5,792 nt of DNA. Origin: Methanosarcinaceae archaeon. GTDB lineage: Archaea > Halobacteriota > Methanosarcinia > Methanosarcinales > Methanosarcinaceae. The DNA is taken from assembly GCA_030594665.1 (NCBI GenBank), contig JAUVET010000112.1, positions 1 through 5,792 on the forward strand, written 5' to 3'. Shown piece by piece: positions 1 to 5,454 of the stretch; within the stretch, counting starts at the first letter, position 1; every line of letters begins with the position of its first letter. Made by a program: the position numbers and the translations under genes. The notes below the pieces were generated by a model. It was given only the letters and a program-made list of their open reading frames with translations, was not told where the DNA came from and searched no databases.

Positions 1-507
1 ATTAAGATCCTTGCAGACTGGGCTCCGGGACATCCATTCAAGATGCACGAGGTCCCACATGGCAATAATCTTACAGCGTTTCTTAAAAGTTGCGAATACA
101 AGAACACATGTTTGTTGTGTCGCCGTACAATGTACCGTGAAGCATTCGAGATCATGAAAAAGGAAGGCGCAAGCGGCATCGTCACTGGCGCATCACTCGG
201 ACAGGTTGCATCCCAAACCTCTGCGAATATGTATGCAGAGATATATGGGCTAGGGATCCCGATCTATCATCCATTGATCGGGCTTGACAAAACCGAGATC
301 ATTGACATCGCCAACCGCATCGGCACTTTCAATGCATCCATAAAACCAGCTACATGTTGTACTGCCGTACCTGCTCATCCGGAAGTGAAGGCAAAGGTTG
401 ATGCACTTGCTCTTGAAGAGCAGAAAGTGGATATCAATGAACTTGTAGCGGATTCCGTATCCAAAACAAAAATAACTATGATCGACAGTTTATCTGTACT
501 TGTTTAA
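1..507 (+). CDS. thiI: Archaeal tRNA 4-thiouridine synthase ThiI, C-terminal part (5' end outside window)
   Basis: The frame is open from base 1 and the gene enters from the left, so the first ATG at 43 is internal. The 168 visible residues are the C-terminal half of the PP-loop ATPase (AANH) domain of ThiI, which adenylates U8 of tRNA and inserts sulfur to make 4-thiouridine. Visible marks are C37-x2-C40 (TCLLC), the ThiI signature GASLGQVASQT at residues 63-73, the HPLIGLDKTEI stretch, and a CC pair at 119-120 before VPAHP. The CxxC is the pair known in methanogen ThiI to be needed for persulfide sulfur transfer, and it replaces the rhodanese domain of enterobacterial ThiI. No rhodanese domain follows, since the protein ends at TAA 505-507. 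The N-terminal THUMP domain and the SGGxDS loop must lie outside the window. A related AANH protein without tRNA activity is less likely given the signature. Confidence 0.92.
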   Translation: MKILADWAPGHPFKMHEVPHGNNLTAFLKSCEYKNTCLLCRRTMYREAFEIMKKEGASGIVTGASLGQVASQTSANMYAEIYGLGIPIYHPLIGLDKTEIIDIANRIGTFNASIKPATCCTAVPAHPEVKAKVDALALEEQKVDINELVADSVSKTKITMIDSLSVLV

Positions 508-535
508 GTAGTTTGATGCCGAATAAACTTCAAAC
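508..535. terminator. Possible shared terminator between convergent thiI and membrane protein genes
   Basis: GTTTGA (511-516) can pair with TCAAAC (530-535) around a 13-base loop, just after the thiI stop and overlapping the stop codon of the opposite gene. There is no long T-run, so a role in termination is only suggested by position. Confidence 0.25.
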
Positions 536-946
536 ATACTGATTTTGCAGTTTGTGTGAGAGCGTCCTGATTATGATCATGCTGGCAACCATGCACATCG
601 CAAGTGCAGATATGATCTGCTCCCAGCCAAGCGTATCGATCCCGCCATCAAATACATATATAATTCCACTAAAGAACGATGCAGCTGCAAACGTGGCAGC
701 AAATGCTGCAATGCCTCCTCCGATAAGAGAACCTACATGATCGGCGCCTCTCTCCTCGAAAAATACCGAACCCGTGATAAACACCACTGCAAAGATTATA
801 AGTAGCAAAGCAATCGGCATGGGACTTGATCCTGTATCCACCATGTAAATTATGCCCAGGGCGATTCCGATCATGAACACTGCCATTGACGTAGAAATCG
901 CAAGTGCCTGAACAAATGGATTATCGTGTAAAATTTCTATATTCAT
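530..946 (-). CDS. Four-helix integral membrane protein of unknown function
   Basis: A 138-residue, strongly hydrophobic protein that I do not recognise. Four membrane segments are visible: about 12-36, 42-63, 71-99 and 107-127. The only clearly charged patch is FFEERGADH at about 62-70, between helices 2 and 3, which would form the main hydrophilic loop. The third helix is rich in Gly and Ala (GGGIAAFAATFAAASFF), which suggests tight helix packing. There is no cleavable signal peptide; the N-terminus MNIEILHDNPF is short and acidic. The ATG at 944-946 is chosen because an AT-rich TATA-like sequence lies upstream at a distance that gives a very short leader; the purine run GAGGG directly abuts the ATG, too close for a normal Shine-Dalgarno. 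The gene converges with thiI, so the two are not an operon. No function can be proposed. Confidence 0.8.
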   Translation of the reverse strand: MNIEILHDNPFVQALAISTSMAVFMIGIALGIIYMVDTGSSPMPIALLLIIFAVVFITGSVFFEERGADHVGSLIGGGIAAFAATFAAASFFSGIIYVFDGGIDTLGWEQIISALAMCMVASMIIIRTLSHKLQNQYV

Positions 947-974
947 CCCTCGTTTATAAAGGATGATGTTGATA

Positions 975-987
975 GTATATATTTATT
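975..987 (-). promoter_or_regulatory. TATA-like promoter of the membrane protein gene
   Basis: On the minus strand this reads AATAAATATATAC, a good archaeal TATA box. Its centre is about 35 bases upstream of the ATG at 946, so transcription would start near 954 and give a leader of only about 8 bases. This is inferred from position and base content. Confidence 0.45.
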
Positions 988-1015
988 ATTACAACGGGCA
1001 ATGCCTCATTTTCCA

Positions 1016-1072
1016 GTTGTTTTGCCGCGAAAACTTCTATATCGTTCGCGTTAGTAATGTGGCAATACGCCG
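1016..1072 (-). repeat. Arm A of a diverged inverted repeat (partner at 4478-4534)
   Basis: Aligned by eye without gaps to the reverse complement of 4478-4534, 45 of 57 positions match. The longest identical blocks are ATATCGTTCGCGT (13 bases), AATACGCCG (9) and GCGAAAAC (8). Both copies are intergenic and each has a GC-rich hairpin next to the AATACGCCG end. This looks like a dispersed intergenic element rather than gene sequence, because no ORF runs through it. It is not a recognised insertion sequence end. Confidence 0.7.
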
Positions 1073-1287
1073 TGCTGCGCACGCGTGGTAGCACCGTTTT
1101 TATCCGGAACTCGTTAAACCACCTGCGTTACAACACAAAGATGAATGAAGGTTTTGGTGTTGGGGAAGTGTTTATTTTTGTGGGTGTGTGAATAGTTATA
1201 TGCAGTTAATGTGTTTAAAAGGTAGAGATTCAGGTAAAAAGAAAATTATCATTTCAGTCTAAGTATTCATTTCTTAACACCATTAAA

Positions 1288-1371
1288 ATGCTGGACAATC
1301 AAATTCCAAAAGGTGAAACAATGAAGTCCAAAGAGATGTATGAAATGGCCGGGATCGGGCGGACAGAATGA
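1288..1371 (+). other. Small ORF of 27 codons, possible gene remnant
   Basis: ATG at 1288-1290 to TGA at 1369-1371. The product is Lys-, Glu- and Met-rich (for example KGETMKSKEMYEMAGIGRTE) and has an ordinary protein-like composition, so it may be the end or the start of a decayed gene. The frame is open upstream back to a TAA at 1216, without another ATG. No Shine-Dalgarno is seen and I do not recognise the sequence. It lies 55 bases before the antitoxin gene. Confidence 0.2.
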
Positions 1372-1398
1372 AAACAAAACAAGAGCCAATGGAAAATG

Positions 1399-1409
1399 TT
1401 TAAATTATA
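1399..1409 (+). promoter_or_regulatory. TATA-like promoter of the toxin-antitoxin pair
   Basis: TTTAAATTATA is centred about 22-25 bases before the ATG at 1426. For an archaeal promoter this would place the transcription start at or next to the start codon, so the mRNA is probably leaderless. No Shine-Dalgarno is present, which fits. Confidence 0.5.
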
Positions 1410-1425
1410 GCAAGTAAATGATAAC

Positions 1426-1653
1426 ATGATGACTGCAATTGGACTTGAAACTAAACATGACACTGTCACGATACCTGTCGATCTCTTTGAAGATATGATG
1501 TCATCGTACCAAAAAATGGAACAGATCATGTCAACTCTGGAAGTGTTGCTGGACCAAAAAGCAATGGATTCGATCAAGAAAAGCAAAGAAGACATTGAAA
1601 AAGGGAATTTTGTAGATTGCTCTCTTGATGAAATTGATGGAGTGTTAGCTTGA
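1426..1653 (+). CDS. RelB-like antitoxin of a type II toxin-antitoxin pair
   Basis: A 75-residue acidic protein. Residues 1-25 contain a short strand-forming part (HDTVTIPVDLFEDMM) of the kind found at the N-terminus of small archaeal RelB/Phd-like antitoxins. Residues 26-62 are predicted helix with the pattern LEVLLDQKAMDSIKKSKEDIEKGNF, whose SxxDIxxG core is common in archaeal antitoxins that wrap around RelE toxins. The usual roles are neutralising the toxin and repressing the operon. Two Met codons start the frame (1426 and 1429); both fit the leaderless promoter. The toxin frame begins 3 bases after the TGA at 1651-1653, the normal antitoxin-first order. The exact antitoxin subfamily cannot be assigned. 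Its C-terminal half resembles the small ORF at 2376-2495. Confidence 0.72.
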   Translation: MMTAIGLETKHDTVTIPVDLFEDMMSSYQKMEQIMSTLEVLLDQKAMDSIKKSKEDIEKGNFVDCSLDEIDGVLA

Positions 1654-1656
1654 AAT

Positions 1657-1911
1657 ATGGCATACAAAGCACGATTTCCCAATCATTTTCAAAAACAGGT
1701 CCGAAAGCTCCCTCCGGAGATCAAGTCTAAAGTTATAAAAGAAATTAAAACAGTTCTCGAAGATCCATATTGTGGGATTGCACTTGCTGGGAATCTCAAA
1801 GGACTCTGGAAAAGAAGAATTGGTAAATATCGAATAGAATATTAGATTTCCAATAATGAAGAACTGGTTATTTTCCATAGCGTGGATTTGCGAAAAATAA
1901 TATACAAATGA
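1657..1911 (+). CDS. RelE-family toxin interrupted by an in-frame amber (TAG) codon
   Basis: RelE/ParE-fold toxins of this type cleave mRNA on the ribosome. Residues 1-62 show the family pattern: ARFPNHFQKQVRKLPPE helix, a second helix IKSKVIKEIKTVLEDP, then the strand block NLKGLWKRRIGKYRIEY (residues 46-62). The frame then meets TAG at 1843-1845. Behind it, still in frame, lie 21 more codons (ISNNEELVIFHSVDLRKIIYK) ending at TGA 1909-1911, which read like the last two strands of RelE (consensus-like EELVIFHSV followed by RK-IY). The full frame of 84 residues matches the usual family length; the 62-residue product lacks the last strands and the C-terminal basic and Tyr residues. Either the gene was inactivated by one base change (for example CAG to TAG), or the host reads TAG as pyrrolysine. 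The start ATG 1657 follows the antitoxin stop by 3 bases. Confidence 0.72.
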
Positions 1912-2038
1912 TTGCAGCAGCCGGAATTGAAAGAGTGATTGCACCCGATAAGAACATCGATCAAAAATGCATTCATGATCCTGTTTGAAGCGAAGCCAAA
2001 TCTTCGAATCATTTCTGCACAATTACTGTATAAAAATA
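1912..2038. other. Unassigned stretch, probably decayed sequence
   Basis: A 26-codon ORF (1908-1988) starts with an ATG that overlaps the last TGA of the toxin frame as ATGA, and a longer frame (from a TTG at 1939 to 2169) runs on into the aglB remnant in a different frame. Neither matches a family that I recognise, and the long one crosses the aglB remnant out of frame, so I do not call either a gene. Confidence 0.4.
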
Positions 2039-2330
2039 ACGAAGTCAATGACCGCATGGACGCTGGATATTGCGGACTACTACATACCTGTCTAGACCAG
2101 TCAGGGTACCCAGAACGTACCTGGTCCGCGTTACTTCAACTCAATGGAGGCAAAACTTCACATCTTTGACGGTAACGGTCTCAAACAGTACCGCCTCGTC
2201 CATGAATCGCCTGCAGGCTATTCGACTGAAACCGGTTGCACCATATATCATCTCATACGAGAACACTACGAAAGAAGTAAGGGTAAGCGAGATGGATGTG
2301 CTGGATGGAAATACGGTCGTAGTCAATTAA
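2039..2330 (+). pseudogene. aglB: Remnant of the 3' end of aglB (archaeal oligosaccharyltransferase)
   Basis: AglB (STT3 family) is the membrane enzyme that transfers lipid-linked glycans to Asn of S-layer and other surface proteins. Two pieces of its periplasmic C-terminal domain are visible in different frames. Piece one (frame of 2051) reads TAWTLDIADYYIPV, an in-frame TAG at 2093-2095, then RYFNSMEAKLHIFDGNGLK and QYRLVHESPAGYSTETG; the YFNSMxAKLHIFDGNG and YRLVHES blocks are typical of methanogen AglB. Piece two (one frame over, from about 2230) reads VAPYIISYENTTKEVRVSEM and DVLDGNTVVVN, ending with TAA 2328-2330, like the last residues of AglB. The residues that normally lie between the two blocks are missing, so an internal deletion plus frameshift near 2220-2240 is inferred. 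The transmembrane part and the WWDYG catalytic motif are absent. Family assignment is from remembered sequence patterns. Confidence 0.62.
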
Positions 2331-2340
2331 AACGACGAAA

Positions 2341-2357
2341 CCGCGCCATCGGCGCGG
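2341..2357. repeat. Perfect GC-rich hairpin behind the aglB remnant
   Basis: CCGCGCC and GGCGCGG form a perfect 7-bp stem around an ATC loop, 10 bases after the aglB stop. There is no T-run after it, so it is not a standard archaeal terminator. It may have served as a 3' mRNA structure of the former gene. Confidence 0.5.
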
Positions 2358-2375
2358 CGTGTCCCGCCCATCACC

Positions 2376-2495
2376 ATGGTAAAGATGAGAGACGAGTTAG
2401 ATTCGCTTATCGAGACAATACAGATAATGAATGATAAGGAACTAATGCCGGGACTTTATCGTTCTAAACAGGATGTCATCCAAAAGCCTATTTAA
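2376..2495 (+). pseudogene. C-terminal fragment of a second RelB/Phd-like antitoxin
   Basis: ATG 2376 to TAA 2493-2495, 39 residues. MRDELDSLIETIQIMNDKEL followed by [11 protein letters not shown] has the helix pattern and the SKxDV core of small archaeal antitoxins and aligns by eye with residues 26-62 of the antitoxin at 1426-1653 (shared: D/E-I-T-I/L, D-K-M, SK-D). The N-terminal DNA-binding part is missing: upstream the frame runs through the GC hairpin to the aglB TAA. The tail is also lost, as it ends at QKPI where the intact antitoxin has EKGNF and 13 more residues. No toxin gene follows. Its last bases carry the probable promoter of the next gene. It could instead be a small working protein, but no start signal is seen. 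Confidence 0.45.
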
Positions 2496-2499
2496 GTAT
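2489..2499 (+). promoter_or_regulatory. TATA-like promoter of the PAPS-reductase-like gene
   Basis: TATTTAAGTAT is centred about 25 bases before the ATG at 2518, the spacing expected for a leaderless archaeal transcript. No Shine-Dalgarno precedes 2518, which fits. The box lies in the last codons of the antitoxin remnant and would fall inside the coding region if the earlier ATG at 2473 were used, so it also helps to decide the start. Confidence 0.5.
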
Positions 2500-2517
2500 G
2501 CCACTATTCTGCCTGCA

Positions 2518-4419
2518 ATGTCAAAACCTGTTTATCTCGGAGAAATGCTCCTGCACTGGTGCAAGTCCTGCAATGTCCCTGTACTTGGAAAAAAATGCGG
2601 ATGCGGTGCGAAGACAACGAAAGTCACAGTCACCCCGCCCGGTGATATCCGTCCGGCTTTTAAGCATGATATCGAACATATCAATTCTATTTCCATCAAA
2701 CAATTCAATGTTCCTCTCATTTTGCCGGACCGTTTGGTCGTGCTGAACAAGGCTCCGTATGATGACAGGATGGATGAGATCATCGTTGACGGCGAGGTTG
2801 TTGCAAGCATCAGGTTTGAGATCGATGGACTGCGATGGACACTTCTTCCAAGGGTTGGCGGGGCACGCCGCCTGTTTGGTGGGGCGGACAAAGCCAGGAT
2901 GCGGAACTGGGTTGAGATCGATGGCGATGCTGTCAGGTTCATCGTGAAAGGCGCAAATGTACTGGCTCCCGGGATTGCGGATGCCGACCCTGATATTCAG
3001 GAAGGTGATGAGGTCATTGTAATCACTCCCGATGGCGATGTGGTGGCTGCCGGACGTGCACGGATGGATAGTGCGACAATGCTGAAACGCGAGCGCGGCA
3101 TGGCAGTCAAGTGTCGCTGGAGCGAGACGCCTTGTGATATCGAGGTTCCAAAAGGCGGTCAGGTCTGGAACGATGCGGTGGCTGCAAATTCCGATATTCT
3201 GGATCGGTTCATTGAAAGGTCACACAAGTTCATCAGGAATGTTGCAGAAACTACCAACCGGCCTGTGACTGTGTCATATTCGGGTGGAAAAGACAGTCTT
3301 GCAACACTTCAACTTGTAAGTGAGTGTATGGATGACTATGAGATAATGTTCGCAGATACCGGACTTGAGTTTCCCGAAACGGTCGAGAACGTGGAGGTCG
3401 CTGCCAAACGATACGGCCGTTCTATGCATACGATCAGTGTGGGAGATGCGTTCTGGGAATCCGTGGATGATTTCGGACCGCCGAGCGTTGAGGTTCGATG
3501 GTGCTGTAAGGTGTGTAAACTCGGTCCGATCACGCAACTTATTGAGGACAATTACGATAACGGATGCCTGACCTATATCGGTCAGCGCAAGTACGAATCC
3601 AGTGCCCGTGCAAAGAGCGAGCGGGTATGGAAGAACCCATGGGTCGGGAATCAGGTCGGTGCGGCACCGATACAGGACTGGACTGCGCTGCATGTCTGGT
3701 TGTACATTTTTAAGACTGGGGTGCCTTATAATCCGCTTTACGAGCAGGGTTTTGACAGGATAGGATGCTGGCTGTGCCCGTCCTCGTCACTTGCGGATAT
3801 TGTGCGCCTCAAAGAAACCCATCCCGGGATGGAGAAACGACTCACTGATTACCTGTATGGATATGCAGAACGCATGGGATTATCAAAAGAGTGGGTAGAA
3901 CACGGGTTCTGGCGCTGGCAAACCCTGCCGTCACATATTGCAGCCATTGCGGAGAAGAAAGGCATCAATATTATCCCGAAAAGCGAGGGCAAGGATGCGC
4001 TCACGTTCACGATGACATCCGGGTACCAGCCATGTAAGGCAGGTGGCATGTCGGCAGAAGGTGGTTTCGGCACTGCGATAGACCTTGCGCGCCTTGAAGA
4101 TACACAAATGCTGCGCGCAGCAGGTAACGTGTCGTATATAGCAGGTGTGGTCTCTGTTCTGAATGGGGAAGACCGCGCGCAGGTATTTGCATCAGGGAAC
4201 GTGACCGCACGGAGTGATACCGAGAAGAAAGCACGCAGGTTGATGCACAGGGTGGAACTGTCCATTCGGCGCGCCCTCAAGTGTCGTGGGTGCGGTGTTT
4301 GTATGGGGCAGTGTAAGAATGATGCGATCACTATTGAGGATGGAGTGGCTGTTATCGGGGATGGGTGTGTTCATTGCGGGAAGTGTATTGAGGTCTGTCC
4401 GGTTGTGAAGTTCGGGTAA
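2518..4419 (+). CDS. PAPS-reductase-like PP-loop protein with zinc ribbon, PUA-like domain and 2x[4Fe-4S] ferredoxin tail
   Basis: A 633-residue protein of the phosphoadenosine phosphosulfate reductase family (COG0175-like), of the long archaeal type seen in methanogens. Domains in order: zinc ribbon C15-x2-C18-x8-C27-x-C29; a PUA-like domain at about 132-200; the PP-loop nucleotide-binding domain with SGGKDS at 255-260; C329-C330 ([10 protein letters not shown]) and C417-x2-C420 (GCWLCPSS), the same CC...CxxC arrangement that holds the [4Fe-4S] cluster in APS reductases; and a C-terminal ferredoxin with two CxxCxxCxxxC sets (589/592/595/599 and 617/620/623/627). The protein is cytosolic, with no signal or membrane segment. 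A redox reaction on an adenylylated sulfur compound, or sulfur transfer to a nucleic acid, would fit the parts; the real substrate of this subfamily is not known to me. The start at 2518 ([15 protein letters not shown]) matches the usual N-terminus and the promoter; an ATG at 2473 would add 15 residues. Confidence 0.88.
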   Translation: MSKPVYLGEMLLHWCKSCNVPVLGKKCGCGAKTTKVTVTPPGDIRPAFKHDIEHINSISIKQFNVPLILPDRLVVLNKAPYDDRMDEIIVDGEVVASIRFEIDGLRWTLLPRVGGARRLFGGADKARMRNWVEIDGDAVRFIVKGANVLAPGIADADPDIQEGDEVIVITPDGDVVAAGRARMDSATMLKRERGMAVKCRWSETPCDIEVPKGGQVWNDAVAANSDILDRFIERSHKFIRNVAETTNRPVTVSYSGGKDSLATLQLVSECMDDYEIMFADTGLEFPETVENVEVAAKRYGRSMHTISVGDAFWESVDDFGPPSVEVRWCCKVCKLGPITQLIEDNYDNGCLTYIGQRKYESSARAKSERVWKNPWVGNQVGAAPIQDWTALHVWLYIFKTGVPYNPLYEQGFDRIGCWLCPSSSLADIVRLKETHPGMEKRLTDYLYGYAERMGLSKEWVEHGFWRWQTLPSHIAAIAEKKGINIIPKSEGKDALTFTMTSGYQPCKAGGMSAEGGFGTAIDLARLEDTQMLRAAGNVSYIAGVVSVLNGEDRAQVFASGNVTARSDTEKKARRLMHRVELSIRRALKCRGCGVCMGQCKNDAITIEDGVAVIGDGCVHCGKCIEVCPVVKFG

Positions 4420-4423
4420 GGGG

Positions 4424-4434
4424 AGGTTTTTTTG
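4424..4434 (+). terminator. T-rich terminator of the PAPS-reductase-like gene
   Basis: A run of seven T (4427-4433) begins 8 bases after the TAA stop. Archaeal RNA polymerase stops at such T-runs without needing a hairpin. Confidence 0.6.
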
Positions 4435-4467
4435 TACTTGTGGATTTAACTAAAAACAGTGCAACAA

Positions 4468-4483
4468 ACGCCGCATGCGGCGT
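4468..4483. repeat. Perfect 16-bp palindrome
   Basis: ACGCCGCATGCGGCGT equals its own reverse complement. It borders and partly overlaps arm B of the inverted repeat and lies about 50 bases after the end of the PAPS-reductase-like gene. It could be the hairpin head of the dispersed element; a protein-binding site is also possible. Confidence 0.6.
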
Positions 4484-4534
4484 ATTCCCACACCACTGAC
4501 GCGAACGATATGGGCGTTTTCGCAACATTTCAAC
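4478..4534 (+). repeat. Arm B of the diverged inverted repeat (partner at 1016-1072)
   Basis: The reverse complement matches 1016-1072 at 45 of 57 positions by eye, with a 13-base identical core (ACGCGAACGATAT on this strand). The arms enclose about 3.4 kb: the toxin-antitoxin pair, the gene remnants and the PAPS-reductase-like gene. The similarity is confined to intergenic DNA. Confidence 0.7.
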
Positions 4535-4551
4535 TTATAAAATAAATGTAG

Positions 4552-4580
4552 AACAGTGCAGCATAGCGTTATCCACACGC
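4552..4580 (+). repeat. Partial, degenerate direct copy of the repeat unit
   Basis: AACAGTGCA at 4455-4463 recurs exactly at 4552-4560. In both places it is followed by a CA-rich stretch, a GCG-T-AT-CCCACAC-like block (GCGTATTCCCACACC in the first, GCGTTATCCACACGCC in the second). The second copy lacks the palindrome. This suggests an old tandem duplication with a period of about 97 bases. Confidence 0.4.
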
Positions 4581-4616
4581 CAATGTTATTAAGAATGTCC
4601 GGGTTTGTCTGACCGA

Positions 4617-4628
4617 TATAAATATATA
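4617..4628 (+). promoter_or_regulatory. Orphan TATA box in the intergenic region
   Basis: TATAAATATATA is a strong archaeal TATA-like sequence on the plus strand. Transcription would start at about 4647-4651. No known gene on this strand follows, only a small ORF and a hairpin. Confidence 0.4.
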
Positions 4629-4640
4629 CACATTTTCATA

Positions 4641-4727
4641 ATGATTGGAATGTACCGCCTGCGGCGGGTTGCTGCGTGGGGTCTAGCAATTTGGGCGATG
4701 CATCGACATTTTATCGTAACCAGCTAA
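4641..4727 (+). other. Small ORF of 28 codons or start of a small RNA
   Basis: ATG 4641 to TAA 4725-4727, with a second in-frame ATG at 4650 that fits a leaderless start from the TATA box at 4617. The product would be basic and hydrophobic (RLRRVAAWGLAIWAMHRHF), like a short amphipathic helix. A hairpin with a 5-bp stem CCGCC/GGCGG and a TGC loop (4655-4667) lies at the very start of the predicted transcript, so a non-coding RNA is as likely. It is antisense-adjacent and runs toward the 3' end of the HNH gene. Confidence 0.25.
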
Positions 4728-4740
4728 ACACATACCATAA

Positions 4741-5454
4741 TTATACCAGACCTCCTGAACGCTGAAGAAACATTCCACCTTCATTGAAACAGTCTTTTGC
4801 TGTTCCTGCTAGAGCTTTTATGAATCGTTGTAGCATATCCGAATCGTCTTGAAATACAGCCATCCAGATGCTCCAGTAAGCATGTCCGATCATTGTGTAT
4901 ACTATTAGTTCGCGAAAATCATCATTATCATTTAGAGAAAGGAGATGTTTGGTTCGGACGGCAATATTCCAAACGTCTCTGCGATTTTGCCATCGGCGAT
5001 CCGAAGCTTTCGAGTCATTAAGTGGACATTTGTCTAATCCTGTTAGTTTAATAGTTGCATTTGCTTTATCCAGTAACTCCAAACTCAGCTCATCAGAAGG
5101 CGTTATTATTCCACCTTCTGAATAAGTAAATGCACGAAACGTATTATCAATGTCAGGCCAGAAGTAATCGTCTAGGATAACATCTTTGTTGCTTTTTGTT
5201 GAATTGCAGTTTGGACAAGCTAAAAGAAAGTTATACCAATCCAACTCGCGTTCCTGAATATTCTCATCTGAACCTTCGGGTTTCTTGGGTTTCACATGTT
5301 CAACAGCTAATCCAGAATCCAAATGCATTTCACAATAAGAGCAAGTTTCTCCAAGTCTTTCTATAAGTTTTCCTCGTGCATCCCGATATTCATTAAAAAT
5401 GATTTCGTTCCCCGATTTATCAGTCGGTATAGGACCTCTGTTGACCGGACGCAC
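4741..5454 (-). CDS. ptuB: HNH endonuclease of the PtuB / TIGR02646 type, Septu-like defence nuclease
   Basis: A 237-residue HNH nuclease. The zinc-binding pair C38-x2-C41 (CSYCE) is followed by the HNH core VEHVKPK at 51-57, with H53 as the likely general base, and then LDWYNFLLACPNCNSTK at 71-87, where C80 and C83 complete the zinc site and N75/N82 lie near the metal. The rest (about 100-237) is mostly helical without recognised motifs. Length and motif order fit the HNH partner that sits beside AAA/ABC-type ATPases in Septu and in type I-A retrons, where it degrades nucleic acid when the ATPase senses infection. The start is GTG 5454-5452, because AAGGAG at 5468-5463 stands 8 bases before it and the GTG overlaps the ATPase stop by one base. 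The coding strand is visibly more AT-rich than the PAPS-reductase-like gene, which suggests acquisition by transfer. Confidence 0.82.
   Translation of the reverse strand: MRPVNRGPIPTDKSGNEIIFNEYRDARGKLIERLGETCSYCEMHLDSGLAVEHVKPKKPEGSDENIQERELDWYNFLLACPNCNSTKSNKDVILDDYFWPDIDNTFRAFTYSEGGIITPSDELSLELLDKANATIKLTGLDKCPLNDSKASDRRWQNRRDVWNIAVRTKHLLSLNDNDDFRELIVYTMIGHAYWSIWMAVFQDDSDMLQRFIKALAGTAKDCFNEGGMFLQRSGGLV

Larger units (their letters stand above)
947..1425. other. Intergenic region without a convincing gene
   Basis: About 480 bases. It holds the membrane-gene promoter (975-987, minus), one arm of a diverged inverted repeat (1016-1072), a hairpin next to it (GTGCTGC at 1072-1078 can pair with GTAGCAC at 1088-1094, with one G-U pair), a 27-codon ORF at 1288-1371, and the promoter of the antitoxin gene near 1399. 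The stretch 1100-1285 is T- and G-rich with no ORF, RNA gene or repeat that I can support. Confidence 0.6.

Noticed and set aside
1299..1682. Minus-strand ORF of 127 codons opposite the antitoxin
   Set aside because: It lies opposite a well-supported antitoxin/toxin pair, and its product is rich in Ser, Phe and Ile as expected for an antisense shadow.
2070..2330. An 86-codon ORF taken as one intact gene
   Set aside because: Only its last third reads like AglB; the first part overlaps the better AglB frame out of phase, so it is a frame joined by a frameshift rather than a gene.
2341..2357. The GC hairpin as an intrinsic terminator
   Set aside because: No T-run follows; archaeal terminators need T-rich DNA rather than a bacterial-type hairpin.
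2144..2434. A 96-codon ORF taken as one intact gene
   Set aside because: Its first part is the AglB block whose frame is open further upstream; after about 2240 it reads basic, low-quality sequence through the GC hairpin.
2473..2517. Use of the earlier ATG as start of the PAPS-reductase-like protein
   Set aside because: It would place the TATA-like box inside the gene and overlap the antitoxin remnant; the ATG at 2518 gives the family-typical N-terminus directly before the zinc ribbon.
3849..4331. Minus-strand ORF of 160 codons inside the PAPS-reductase-like gene
   Set aside because: It is antisense to conserved sequence, rich in Arg, Ser and Pro and without motifs, so it is a shadow of the GC-rich gene.
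4455..4740. A CRISPR array or an insertion sequence
   Set aside because: There are only two partial, diverged copies with no regular spacers, and no transposase frame or clean terminal repeats with target duplications.
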